DNA of 64,000 bases, taken from Gonocerus acuteangulatus (Eukaryota; Arthropoda; Insecta; Hemiptera; Coreidae). The stretch lies in NCBI GenBank assembly GCA_946811695.1, contig OX328131.1:6761826-6825825 (forward strand), in the 5' to 3' direction. Made by a program: the position numbers and the translations under genes. Shown here piece by piece: positions 40,559 to 52,338 of this stretch. The notes beneath the pieces were generated by a model. It ran no database searches. It saw only the letters and a program-made list of their open reading frames with translations, and had not been told where the DNA came from. The stretch's first letter is position 1, and each line of letters begins with the position of its first letter.

Positions 40559-41035
40559 ATATATTTGTCAAATACCACTCACTCTCTGGCCTATCATCGC
40601 ACAGCCCAAACCACTCGACAGAAAAATTTGAAATTTAGACAGACTCTCACTAAGAAAGTGTTTTTTGGTATTTAAATTTTTAGGTATTTTTGGAGGGGTT
40701 TGAATTTTTAGTTTTAAAGAGAGCATGCTCGACTAGGCAGCATGCTTTGCTAGGACGATAACAGAACAGCTGTTACCGTACATTATCCATTTCATAGTAT
40801 TATTTTTAATTGAGGTTAATTTCCACTATGATGGCAGACCTTGAATTACTAGAAATAAACTGTGATTTTGTCCCTCATAGAGTTTACGCCCTGGTGATGG
40901 TCCATCCGAGGTAATAATATCCCAAGCCACTTGACACAAACATTTGAAATTTTGCACGGACAATCCGTTTGGAGTGTAAACACTCGCTAAGAAAGGTTTT
41001 TTTTTTTTTTTATATTCAAATATTTATGTACTTTT
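40552..41035 (+). mobile_element. Helitron copy (relative of 59867-61717), 5' part
   Basis: It shares TACTATATATTTG, CAAATACCACTCACTC, CAGCCCAAACCACTCGACAG and CAGCATGC...GCTAGGA blocks with the Helitron at 59867-61717. A second, partly duplicated start is at 40930 (TTGAAATTTTGCACGGAC, CACTCGCTAAGAAAGG). The 3' end is not reached before family B sequence begins. Confidence 0.65.
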
Positions 41036-41757
41036 AGGGGGGTAAATAATTAAGAAGTTCCTCATCGGCTCAAAAACGGACCGATTTTGATGACATTTGG
41101 TACAAAAGCCTTTCTTCTCATTTGAAAGGTCAAGTTCATGAACCAGCTGAATCCGTTTTCTGGAACATGGTTTTTGTAGCAACATTTGCGCGAAAAAAAT
41201 CGGAACGCCTACATTTTCGAGTCCATATGCTTGCAGGTACTCCTTATATAGGTTACTTAACGTAGGAAAACGAATGAAACCATTTTTAAAGCGATTTATG
41301 TAACCGTTTACGAGAAAAATTGAAAGAAATACTTTTCCAAACTAATTTTCAGTTTGGGTATTCAGAAACGATTGATTCAGTTGGAACTTGTTGTAGACAT
41401 TCGACATACATCCAATATAAAATATTTAAATTTTCGTTGCATTTTTAGGTAAGGAAGTATAATTAAAAAAATGTTAATAATGGTTTTCGGATCTGAATAT
41501 ATTTTCTAAAATAAAAACTCGAATAATTGGACTGTAATATGAGTATTTTAGTAAAAGAAGGCAAGAAAATGAGAAACGTTGTTACAGAGCGAACCTTGAG
41601 AAAGAGGATGGAGGATTCATTTTATTTCAGATTTAATTGTATATTTTTCACGAAAGATCATAACCTACCAATAACTGCTTCTATTCCTTTACTAATAGCA
41701 CTAGAGATATGAACGGAACTCCGCTAAGATGACGGAGCTCCTGTGAGTCTGACTTTT
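41036..41757 (-). mobile_element. Helentron-like family B fragment (B3)
   Basis: The minus-strand 5' end is AAAAAGTCAGACTCACAGGA with subterminal AGCGGAGTTCC. The body matches 27640-28000 and 20979-21435. The TA tract is absent; the 3' hairpin is reduced to AAGTTCCTCATCGG. Confidence 0.7.
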
Positions 41758-42007
41758 TTAATGTTCATTATATTAATTATAGTCGTATTTTCCATTGTTC
41801 TTTCTATATCCTAATATTGTTCTATTATTGCTGTTTTGTTCTATTTTTGTTCATATGTTTTAGTATAGATGATAAGTTGTATTATATTTCAATTACCACT
41901 GTATGGTATCATACGGATCATATTTTGTAAACAATTTTCCATTTATGTAGCAATTCATTTGGACTTACCTTAATGTCAGTGAGCTTGTTTTAATTTGCAT
42001 TAAATTT
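41758..42007. other. Non-coding, nothing recognised
   Basis: AT-rich spacer between family B and family A copies. Confidence 0.4.
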
Positions 42008-42130
42008 AAAAAAGTCCGTCACGCAGGAGCTGCATAGCTAAGCACTTTCCTCAGAATTTTGGTAGTGAAGACTGCTTTCCAGAATAAATTGCTTAATACA
42101 TCCTACATAAATGAAATAAATACATGAATA

Positions 42131-42136
<6 letters not shown>

Positions 42137-42226
<90 letters not shown>

Positions 42227-42232
42227 TCTCTT
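42137..42232. repeat. (CT)n microsatellite
   Basis: About 96 bp of TC repeat with one TAT interruption, inside A1. It is absent from A2 and A3 at the matching position. Confidence 0.97.
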
Positions 42233-43004
42233 TCTTTTAATTTAGTAACGAGTAACTGTTCAGTTATTAATTTTGTATTTAATTAGCTTCCAGAGTTATG
42301 TTTACACATGGTACCTACTACACTACTTAATAAATACAAAAAAAACTTCATATTTTCGTCTCTTGATCTGACGCAGGAACAGAATTCAGTCTCTTCAGTG
42401 GTAGAAAGTGCTCCTTGCGGCGGTCTTGCGAACCTATGTCTGCCGGGCTATTCTATTGAAATATAGTACAGAGTAAACCCCCCTTTCCGATTCACCGATT
42501 TAGCTCATTTTTATAACACTTCTTTCTCATGAGTTACCCACGTCATATACCGCGCTTCGTTACAATACAGCAGAAATTACGACCGGTATGAGTATATTAG
42601 TAATATGGGTCCGGAGTAAATCCCCCCCCCTCCTAACGAATCGATTTAGTTTATTTTTACAACCCATTTTTCTATGTAGATTACTACAACGAATACTGAG
42701 TTTCGTTGAAATATATCAAAAACTACGGCGTGCATGGTCAAATTAGTGTTTTGGGTCCAGGTTCTGTTTGACCGATTATGTGGGTTTACGAACTCGTTCA
42801 ATCGTTTGCTAATTGAACGCTATATACCAAGTTTCGTGATGAAAAAACAAAAACTCTGGCCACTATTGTGTTAACAGACATACATATATATACATATTCC
42901 TCCGAAGGAAAGTAGCTATTGAGGTTGCACTCATGACGGAATTTTTCAAAACTTTCTTCAAATCTTTATCGATCCTACCTAGTAGACACCAAAAATGACC
43001 CCCG

Positions 43005-43052
<48 letters not shown>

Positions 43053-43055
<3 letters not shown>

Positions 43056-45106
43056 GGTGATTCAGGTCTAAGTAGCCAAACTTCAGGAGGTGATTGTAGA
43101 CATCATTTCCAACAAAAAAGTTCATTTCAAGTATGGACCTTTATTCCGAAAGGAAAAGGAGCTATGCCCAATTTTCTGTTGTTTTTTTTAACGTAGTCAT
43201 GTTTTTTAATGAATTAGAAAGGTTTTCTCAAATATTATTCAAGATAATGAAATTCTAATTATGCCTTCATAAAATAAACAAAATTTCCTTCAAAAATATA
43301 TTAATTTAATTCACTAAAACTATTATTAAAATATACTTTCTGTACAACCAATAACGCACTTCTGTTTTTATCAATGAATGAGAGTATATTCGTGATTATT
43401 TTTCTCAGTCCTCTAATGGACTACAGATTCAATACTTACAGGAAAACTTCTGTATTTATTAAGCATTAAATCCATGCAAATAAAGTGGAGGTTTATTCGG
43501 GGATAAATTGAAAGATTGGCTGCATTTTGTAAAAAAAAGGTGGAATGTAGTTTTGTTACTTTCAAATTCCTTGTGCGAAAAAATGAAAAATTATTCAGTT
43601 TTGAATGGCCAAACTGTAAGTATCTATTGTCCAGTCCAGAATCAATAAAAAGTAACTGAAGGAAAAGGTTTTCATTTGGGAAATCTATTACATTTTTTGT
43701 TTAACAAATTTTCATTGATTTATCTTTTACAGGCACTAAAATATTTGCTAATATATTTGAAAATTTGCTAAATTTGAAATTGGACCTTTATGAACTGGGG
43801 GAGTGGATCCATCCACTGTCTAACAACACTGCTGATATGTGCAGGACGGAAATCCATCAGGAACCATGAATCTATGTGCAGGACGGCAATCCATCAGGAA
43901 CCATGAATCTATGTGCAGGACGGCAATCCATCAGGAACCATGAATCTATGTGCAGGACGGCAATCCATCAGGAACCATGAATCTATGTGCTAGCGGAATG
44001 TCTTGCAATGCAATAGGTTGATCGTGTGGAGGTTAGAAAATATGTTGAATCAAACCTGTCAGGAATCAGGATTTGCAGAAGAAGATATTCGTCCTGAATT
44101 CTGCACCACACGTTATCTTGGAGCTGATACTGATTGTGTGTACAAGACATAAGGATTAAAACGAAACCAAGTAAGCGAATTGGGACCTTAAATATTCCAT
44201 TCCGTGTAAATATGACCTTGCCTGTCCGCAAAATGTTGTGGCCGAACTGAGGTTTTACATGTTTCCTCCCGCAATGTTTTGCACAAATTTAGTTTTATTT
44301 TAAATTTTAATTGAAAACATTTCAAATTATGTGTAAATTCTGGATTAAAATTATTCAAGTACCCTGAAATCTTTTTGAATTCTCCGCTCAAAATCTCTAG
44401 TCAAAACTGGGTGCCAAATACATCATGCAAAACTAAAAACAATGAAAAATTGAAAATCATGAAATGTAACAGATCTCTCAAATGAAAAACTTTTCCAGTC
44501 GTTTCATTCAGTTACATTTATTGCTCCCGGAATGGACAATGGATACCCACAGTTTGGCCATTAAAAAATGAATAATTTTTAATTTTTTTACACAAGGTAT
44601 TTGAAAGTAACAAAACTACATTCCACATTTTTTGACAAAACATAGCCAATCGTTCAATTTATTCCCTAATAAACCTCCACTTTATTTTCATAGATTTAAT
44701 GCTTACTAAATGTAGAAGTTTCCCTGTAAGTATTGAATCTGTGGTCCTTTAGAGGGCTGAGGAAAAAAATCGCGAAAATACTCTGATTCATTGATAAAAA
44801 CCAAAGTGCGTTATTGGTTGTACAGAAAGTGTCTTTTAATAATAGTTTTAGTGAATTAAATTAATATACTTTTGAAGGAAATTTTGTTTATTTTATGATG
44901 GCATAATTATAACTTCATTATCTTGAATAATATTTGAGAAAACCTTTCTAATTCATTAAAAAACATGACTACGTTAAAAAAACAGAAAATTGGGCATAGC
45001 TCCTTTTCCTTTCGAAATCGGACCATACTTGAAATAAACTTTTTTGTTGGAAATGATGTCTACAATCACCTCCTAGAGTTTGGCTACTTAGACCTGAATC
45101 ACCCTG
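43053..45106. mobile_element. Long-TIR DNA transposon, TA TSD, non-autonomous
   Basis: The ends CAGGGTGATTCAGGTCTAAG and complement are flanked by TA (43051-43052, 45107-45108). TIRs run about 650 bp (43053-43700 and 44460-45106) with moderate divergence. TA duplications with CAGGGTG ends suggest Tc1/mariner-like transposition. The 0.75-kb centre holds a 37-bp array and no transposase ORF. Confidence 0.82.
43837..43990. repeat. 37-bp tandem repeat, four copies
   Basis: ATGTGCAGGACGGCAATCCA then TCAGGAACCATGAATCT at 43837, 43874, 43911 and 43948. It lies at the centre of the long-TIR transposon. The first unit differs by one base. Confidence 0.92.
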
Positions 45107-45120
45107 TATATATGCATATA

Positions 45121-45179
<59 letters not shown>

Positions 45180-45294
45180 GGGGGTCATTTTTGGTGTCTC
45201 CTAGGTAGGATCGATAAAGATTTGAAGAAAGTTTTGAAAAATTCCGTCATGAGTGCAACCTCAATAGCTACTTTCCTTTGGAGGAAAGTGCTAA

Positions 45295-46262
45295 AAAAAA
45301 AAACACATTTATTCCTTCGCTTAAATGTTTGATGTTGATGTTTTATTAAAACATATTTAAATAATTCGATTCTTCCAAAATATAAAATGAAGAATGATGG
45401 AAGTTTTATAATAAAAATGAGAGATCGGAGTATTAATATGAAGGCGGGGAGGTGGCAGGTGACATTTTTTAAATTGCTTGATACAAAATAAGAAATCAAA
45501 TATGTAAAAATATAATTTATTATATCCTATATACAAAAACAAAATGTATTAACATTTTAAAACAATTATTAATACAAATACTTTACAAGGCAAGAATGAG
45601 CTTTGTTATTTTGATTTTTGTTTACAAATCAGTCGATTTTTGGTAATTTTCCTTAAAGAGCCAGGGCATATTGCTTTACAAAATAATCTAATATTATTAT
45701 AAATCATAGGGCTTTATTTAATTATTTAATGTAAATAATTAGGAAATTACGTTGGCTCGTTACTTATAATTTATTAAAAGAAAATATTTAAATTTTCTAG
45801 TAATGAAGTCGTTATTGGATATGAACAATGGTTAGTTGTTTATCTCCATAAGGAACTAATGAATATACTTGCAACATACCTCAGTGCAATTAAAAATTAA
45901 CATTTGTAATGAACTATTTTCACTTAAACACACTATCTTTGTCGGTGGTTATCCATGGGTCTTCTGGATGTAGAATTCTTGGTGTTATCCGTTGCGGTGA
46001 TTCCATAGGATTCAACAGTCACCGGTGATATGGAACACGCTTACTCTGCTATTCTTCCTGAAGCGTGGAGCGTCAAGACCTGTTGTTGATTGAGACTACG
46101 CCATCGTAAATAGACCTGTCGATGTCGAAGACGAACGGAGCGAACGCCAAGAGTATGACTTCTAGAAACGACAGCACCGTGATGCTGTAGAGGACGAGAT
46201 AAGACACTACACCTTCCATAGCTGGGAGCAGACTGGCCTGGTCTCCCCACTGCTGTCATCAG
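45295..46262. other. Non-coding, nothing recognised
   Basis: AT-rich to about 45950, then somewhat GC-richer. Short ORFs on both strands show no domain. Confidence 0.4.
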
Positions 46263-47052
46263 TATCAGCTGGTGATAAGAAGGAGAAAGGGTTACGTCAA
46301 GGATATCCCGGTCGCTGGTTCAGTGACATCCTTCCCAAGACATGAAGCGTTGACCCTTGCTTCTCTAGAATGCATTTCTTCAGATAATTGACATCGATAT
46401 CTCCTAGTGAGAAGATATGGCTTATCAGCTGTTGATAAGAAGTAGAAAGGGTTACATCAAGGATATCCCGTTCGCTGGTTCAGTGACATCCTTCCTAAGA
46501 CTTGAAGCGTTGACCCCTACTTCTCTAGAATGCATTTCTTCAGATAATTGACATCAATATCTCCTAGTGATTAGATAAGGCTTATCAGCTGGTGATAAGA
46601 AAGAGAAAGGATATCCCGTTCGCTGGTTCAGTGACATCCTTCCTAAGACTTGAAGCGTTGACCCCTACTTCTCTAGAATGCATTTCGTCAGATAATTGAC
46701 ATCAATATTTCCTAGTGATTAGATAAGGCTTATCAGCTGGCGATAAGAAAGATAAAGGGTTACGTCAAGGATATCCCGTTCGCTGGTTCAGTGACATCCT
46801 TCCCAACACTTGAAGCGTTGACCCTTGCTTCTCTAGAATGCATTTCTACAGATAATTGACGCCAATATCTCCTAGTGATTAGATAAGGCTTATCAGCTGG
46901 CGATAAGAAAGATAAAGGGTTACGTCAAGGATATCCCGTTCGCTGGTTCAGTGACATCCTTCCCAACACTTGAAGCGTTGACCCTTGCTTCTCTAGAAAG
47001 CATTTCGTCAGATAATTGACATCGATATCTCCTAGTGATAAGATAAGGCTTA
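46263..47052. repeat. Tandem array, ~160-bp unit, five copies
   Basis: Units start TATCAGCTGGTGATAAG at 46263, 46422, 46583, 46731 (short by about 12 bp) and 46891. Each contains GGATATCCCGTTCGCTGGTT and CTTCTCTAGAATGCATTTC. Divergence is a few percent. Confidence 0.92.
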
Positions 47053-47139
47053 TTAGAGCGATAGTTTTGATAATATCGCTTTGCATGTATTTAAAATATA
47101 ACTAGGCCATTTTTTATTTATGTGTTTATTTTGTGATAC

Positions 47140-48355
47140 GCCCAATATTTTTTTATTTATTGAGTGTTCCCCTTCTTTGGCGACAACACAACGATCAGTA
47201 TTTTTTGGATTTGGTCTCGCTAGGAAATGAGCTTGCTTGTATATTCAAGTGAATATGTAAAGGGAGTGGGCACATAAAAGAATCACTTAGGATTTGTGGA
47301 ATCATAATGTTTCTAAGGCAACAGTGCTTAAGGTCATCAAATAAGTTCATACAGTCCTGTATTCCTGAAAGAGGTCAATACTGACTTTATATACTGGGTA
47401 TCATTGCCATCATGCATATCAAAGTCCGTCACGCAGGAGCTGCATAACTAAGCACTTTCCTCAGAATTTGGGTAATGTAGACTGCTTTCCAGAACAATTT
47501 GCTTAAAATATCCTACATAAATAAAATAAAAACATGAATAGTTCTCTTTTAAATTTGTAATGAGTAAATGATCAATTATTAATTTGCTTCCAGAGTTATG
47601 TTTACACATGGTACCTATTGCACTACGTAATAAATACAAAACACCTCATATTATCGTATTTTGATCTAAGGCAGGAACAGGATACAGTCACTCTAGTGGT
47701 AGAAAGTGCTCCTTGCGGCGGCTTTGTGAACTTACGTCTGGCGGGCTTTTCAATTGAAATATATTACAAATTAAACCCCCGCTTTCCGATTGACCGATTC
47801 AGCTCATTTTTACAACACTTCTTTCTCATGAGTTACCCACGACGTATACCGCGTTTCGTTACAATACAGCAGAAATTACGACCGGCATGAGTATAATAGG
47901 AATTTGGGTCCGGAGTAAACCCCCCCCCCCTCTAATGAACCGATTTAGTTTATTTTTACAACACATATTCACCTGTGGATTACCACTACGAATACCGAGT
48001 TTCGTCGAAATATACCAAAAATCACGGCTGGTAGTGGCGAATTGGTATTGTGGGTCCGGAGTAAACCCCGCCTTCTAATGAACCGATTTAGTTCATTTTT
48101 ATATCTCACTTTTCTCTCTATATCACCACTACGAATACCAAGTTTCGTTGAAATATAACAAATATTACGGCTGACATAGTCAAATTAGTGTTTTGGGTTC
48201 GGGGTAAACCCCCCCTTCCGGTGGACTGATTTTGGTGGTTAACGAACTCGTTCAATCGTTTGCTAATTGAATGCTATATACCAAGTTTCGTGACGAAAAA
48301 AACAAAAACTCTGGCCGCTATCGTGTTAACAGACACATATATATATGCATATATA

Positions 48356-48399
<44 letters not shown>

Positions 48400-48690
48400 T
48401 ATATATAAATTTTAACGGGGGTCATTTTCGGTGTCTACTAGGTAGGATCGATAAAGATTCGAAGAAATTTTTCAAAAATTCCGTCATGAGTCCAACCTCA
48501 ATAGCTACTTTCCTTCGGAGGAAAGTGCTAAAAGGGAGAATAATACTGTTTCTTCTGCGGCAGTCAGTCAGTAAATGTTTGACTGTAAATTGGCAGTTAC
48601 ATATGTCACTTGCTTCCTCATGCCATTAAGTATTCGTGTTTTGTTAGTCCAGTATGTCCAATTCGTAGTCAAGACACGGGTCCTTGGCGA
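47140..48690 (-). pseudogene. I-like LINE 3' fragment, split by A2
   Basis: 47140-47420 matches the 3' UTR and terminal codons at 21460-21740 (GGCGACAACACAA, TACAGTCCTGTATTC). 48541-48690 continues with GGCAGTCAGTCAGTAAATG and GTCCAATTCGTA, as at 21770-21885. Both halves are one fragment interrupted by family A copy A2. Confidence 0.75.
47421..48533 (+). mobile_element. Helentron-like family A, copy A2 (complete)
   Basis: 5' AAAGTCCGTCACGCAGGAGC, subterminal AGCACTTTCCTC near 47452, four repeats of the GGTCCGGAGTAAACCCC... phrase in the body, and (TA)n at 48347-48409. Then GGGGGTCATTTTCGGTGTC, hairpin CTTTCCTTCGGAGGAAAG and TGCTAA. The uninterrupted LINE copy at 21.7 kb shows both boundaries. 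There is no ORF. Confidence 0.85.
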
Positions 48691-48765
48691 AAAAATAATA
48701 ATAATTGGGCCCGATATCGTGCGTGTCATGTATATATATATATGCTACTTGATTTGGCGATATAA

Positions 48766-49726
48766 AAAGTCCGACTCTCAGGAACTGCGACATCTGAGCG
48801 CAGTTCTGTTCTTATCCCAAGTGTCATCTGGAAAGATTGAAATAGAAACAGTTATTTTATAGGTTCCACCTTTCCTGAAATGATTTTATGGCCAATGATA
48901 CAAAGGACCAACGTACCCTTACCTGGTAGGATGCACCAGCCCCTACCATCCGCCATAATCCAAAAGAAATACTTATTTCACAGTTCAATGAATTGAAAAA
49001 TATCAAAATGTTTCTTATTTTCTTGTCTTCTTCTACTATAATACTAACTCCACAAATAAATGCAATTTAAAACAAAAAACAACCAATTAAAAAGTGAGCT
49101 AAACAACTACGAAACCCCATTCAAAAGAACAAAACAAACACATTTAAAGTTTTAAGCACTTATTTCTCCGATTGACATGGCCTAATCGAAAATGGCTTCA
49201 GAACTCGTAGAAAACTTTGTATGCTTTCGAATGATTACCTACCACTTACCACGATTTCCCGATCTTTTTTGAGAGGTTAAAGAATATATGAAAAGTTCCC
49301 AAAACCTTTCATGTCTATAAATAACATATTTTATTCTAATCCTTCCTTAACGCAACCAAAATTTAAACATCTTTGTTTTTGTGAATTTCAAACATGCAGA
49401 AAATATTTTAACTGAATCCCATAATTCTAAGTACCCAAATCAAAAACTTGATTCAACAACTACTTTTCCACTTTTCTCGAAAACGGTTAAATCTATCGGC
49501 TTAAAAATGGGTTCATTCGTTTTCCTAGGCCAAGAAGCTTATAAACCGAGTACTTACAAGCATATGATGTCAGCGTAACTATTTTTTTCGAGCGAATTTA
49601 ACTCCTAAAACCATGTTCCGGTGCACAAATTTTGCTGGTTAACGAACATGACCTTTCAAATTAGACGTAAGATTTTTTACCAAATTTCATCACACTCGGT
49701 CCATTTTTGGAGCAGCGCGAACAGAC

Positions 49727-49776
<50 letters not shown>

Positions 49777-49797
49777 AAGGAGGGGGGAACCACTCTA
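48766..49797 (+). mobile_element. Helentron-like family B copy (B4)
   Basis: 5' AAAAAGTCCGACTCTCAGGA, subterminal GAGCGCAGTTCTGTTC, the family B body in forward orientation (TTTAAGCACTTATTTCTCCG, AAAACGGTTAAATCTATCGG), and (TA)n at 49728-49773. The eroded 3' end is GGAAGGAGGGGGGAACCACT followed by CTAAAA. Confidence 0.75.
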
Positions 49798-50007
49798 AAA
49801 GAAGCGTAAATAATACATAATTAACATTGTTGCACAAAATACCTAATGCTACAAAAATAAAATATGAGCGTCTCCTTCGCTCAAGATTTGCATGACATCC
49901 AGGCAAGCCTTGCTTATATGCTTATTGCCTCCTAATGATTAAGCCAAAATAAACTAGCCAATCCAACAATATAATAATTTATATTTGAATAGAGTTATTA
50001 GTAGGGG

Positions 50008-50082
50008 TCTCCTCGTGGTCTAGTGGCTAGCGCCTTAGATTCTCATGCGGGAGAAGGTGGGTTCGAGTCCCACCGGCACACA
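50008..50082 (+). repeat. tRNA-like sequence (tRNA pseudogene or SINE head)
   Basis: TGGTCTAGTGGCTAGCGCC fits the A box; GGTGGGTTCGAGTCCCACC is a perfect T arm with B box. The anticodon arm is plausible, but the 5' and 3' acceptor strands do not pair. It is therefore a SINE head or degenerate tRNA, not a functional gene. Confidence 0.5.
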
Positions 50083-51640
50083 GTGTAACCTAGTAGTGAG
50101 GATTAAGGACAAAAATCATTAACCACAAGTTATTTTCAAATAAACATTTTTATTAATTGAAATCAACTCAAAACAAGGTAACAATAGTATAATAATACAT
50201 ACTATACGGCTATAATAATATTAATTGTAATATTAATAGAAATAATATAGCAGGTAATCATATTATTAATAACAATATTATAAAATATAATATAACTGTA
50301 ACATTTAATGTAGTAATAAACTCTTGTTTATGTCTGCCTCTAAGGAAACCAGAAGGGCCATCAGGGAGTGAATATCTTTTTTCATGACAAAAATTAATAA
50401 CAATTTCTTTTAAGTTGATATATTGTTTCAACCAGGATTTATATAAGAGTTTTTTTCTCTGCGGTGAACACGTTCCCAGATTTTTTACATTTAATATAAG
50501 ACTAAACTGGCAGTCTTTCTAATATTGCTTAATATTTCTTTAGAAGCATCCTGCAGATCAAATTGAATCATTTGCCCGAGGATTGATACCGTTTTCTTGG
50601 ATTTATCCACATTTTTTCAAATTTGGAAGAAAAAATAAATTGTTGGATCTAAAAATAAAAAAAAAAGAATAATTGGAATCGGCAAATTTCGGCAAACTAA
50701 ATTGCTGTCAGTACATTATACTGGTAAACTTTAAGCTCTGAAAAACTTGGGATGTTTGCAGATGAAGTTTTTTTGCTATGGTCTATCAAAATTTTGTACA
50801 TAAGAAAAATGTCAAAAATTAATGAAGAATAATTCAGGATAAATAATAAGGGAGTAATTACCCGTAATGAATTATATCAGACAAAAAAGGAATAGCTTTG
50901 ACGTAATTTCCTTCGGATGACTTAATAAAAACACGGTCCTGTCTTCAACGAGAGAGGTTCAAACTAATTTTTGGTATAAAGTAAATTTTGAAGACTTTGC
51001 CTTGTTTATAATACTGCTAATTTGTTTGTGGATCAAAAATAAAGCTAATATTTATTAGTTTTATACGATTTTAATTCCTTGAATAGTTTCTAAACTTAGC
51101 TGGAGGATTAAAAATTAAATATAAGAAAAAAAAAAATCAGGTTTTTGTCCATTGGACGTTACACTGTGCGGCGGCAGAAATTTTCTCATCTCACGGCTGG
51201 TTGAGAAAATTCTTCGCTGCCCCTTGGATGTCGGCGCTAATGGCCCACAATAAAAAAATAAACATAAAACAATTATTAGTAATTGGCGGTAAAAATCAGC
51301 TATTATTTTTCTCTTGTCTTGTAAATATGGCATAAACAATACAAATATGATACGTCCTACTATTTTTTTATTTTCTATTACATTTTAACGAATAAATAGT
51401 ATGTACTTTCTTACACTTCCGAAATTTCGCCCCTTGTGCGGTCGTTGCTCAAGACAGGACGGAAATGAAACATTGTTATATAAATAATTGTATAATTTAT
51501 GAACTTATTAAAATAGATAAGAAATATAAATGAATGATATGTGGATAGAATTAATAAATTGTAATGGTATTTTTTAATATTGAATTTGTGAAAAAAAGAA
51601 ACATTATTTTCCTTCATCCTGAATTGAGTTCACTTCATGA
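50083..51640. other. Non-coding upstream of the ZAD gene
   Basis: AT-rich. Short ORFs on the minus strand show no recognisable domain. No repeat boundary could be defined. Confidence 0.4.
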
Positions 51641-51644
51641 AAGT

Positions 51645-51770
51645 AGGTTTACCCGCGCCGGCATGTAAACACGTTCAATGATAGAAATACTGACCTTGAG
51701 TGAATCGCATGCGCTCCTGTTTAGGACGCAGCTCAAGCTAAAATTACACCTACACAAATATTCGGTAAGT
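51645..51770 (+). promoter_or_regulatory. Possible promoter / 5' UTR exon of the ZAD gene
   Basis: A GC-richer island (ACCCGCGCCGGCATGTAAAC, ATCGCATGCGCTCC) is followed by a good donor, ATTCG|GTAAGTTT, at about 51763. This suggests a non-coding first exon spliced to an acceptor upstream of 52207 (a candidate is TACTTTAG at about 52157). No TATA box is evident. It needs transcript evidence. Confidence 0.35.
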
Positions 51771-52206
51771 TTAGGAATATTTCCTTCTTACGGCTCATTA
51801 AATAGTCTACAATCATTATAATTTACTTTAAATCAATCAGATGTTATCTTTATTATAAGAGGGATGTTTTAAAAAATTCTTAATGCTTAAACATGCTTCA
51901 TTTAACTAATGATTCTTTTAATTTCTTCTTTCTTATAAAACTTTATGATAATTTGTTTTTATTCTTTACTTAATTGTTTGAATGAATTCAAGTTAATTGT
52001 CAGATAATTAAAAACGATCCTTTGTCAATGAGAAGTTTTATTGCTTAATGCCTTATCAACCGTTATCAGACATTCTTAGTTTGGGTATTTAAAAATCTAC
52101 TTCTCCCGCCCGAAAACAGCTGATTTCCAATGGAGTTTTTGAAGTGGACTACTTTAGCCCTTGTCAAAGGGGTTGTTTTTATTATGTTGTAAATATTCCG
52201 GCTGTC

Positions 52207-52338
52207 ATGGAAGGGGGAAGTGGTTTTGAAGGACTCTGTAGGATATGTACTAGTAGATCTGATGGAATTGCTATTTTTAGCAAAGAAGGGAAAGAAACCA
52301 GCTTGGAGGAGAAGATAAAGAAATTTTTGTATATTACG
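52207..52338 (+). CDS. ZAD gene exon 1 (coding part)
   Basis: 44 codons starting at ATG 52207 (Kozak-like GTCATGG) and ending in phase 0 at ACG|GTAAGC. It encodes MEGGSGFEGLCRICTSRSDG and EEKIKKFLYIT, the N-terminal half of a ZAD with its first CxxC. An upstream in-frame extension exists only from a non-ATG codon, so 52207 is preferred. Confidence 0.8.

Larger units (their letters stand above)
42008..45294 (+). mobile_element. Helentron-like family A, copy A1 (split by TIR element)
   Basis: 5' AAAAAAGTCCGTCACGCAGG with subterminal AGCACTTTCCTC. The body has repeated CCGATTTAG/GGTCCGGAGTAA phrases, then (TA)n, then GGGGGTCATTTTTGGTGTC and the 3' hairpin CTTTCCTTTGGAGGAAAG followed by TGCTAA. 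The (TA)n is interrupted at 43053-45106. Unlike A2 and A3, A1 carries an additional inverted copy of the 3' end (42899-43008) on the 5' side of the TA tract. A CT microsatellite lies in the body. Confidence 0.8.

Noticed and set aside
46041..46259. 72-codon minus-strand ORF beside the 160-bp array
   Set aside because: No domain, and it overlaps array-like sequence.
50008..50082. Functional tRNA gene
   Set aside because: A and B boxes are good, but the acceptor strands do not pair; more likely a SINE head or pseudogene.
52144..52206. Earlier start for the ZAD protein
   Set aside because: The frame is open upstream, but the first codon is not ATG. The ATG at 52207 has a good context and sits the usual short distance before the ZAD.
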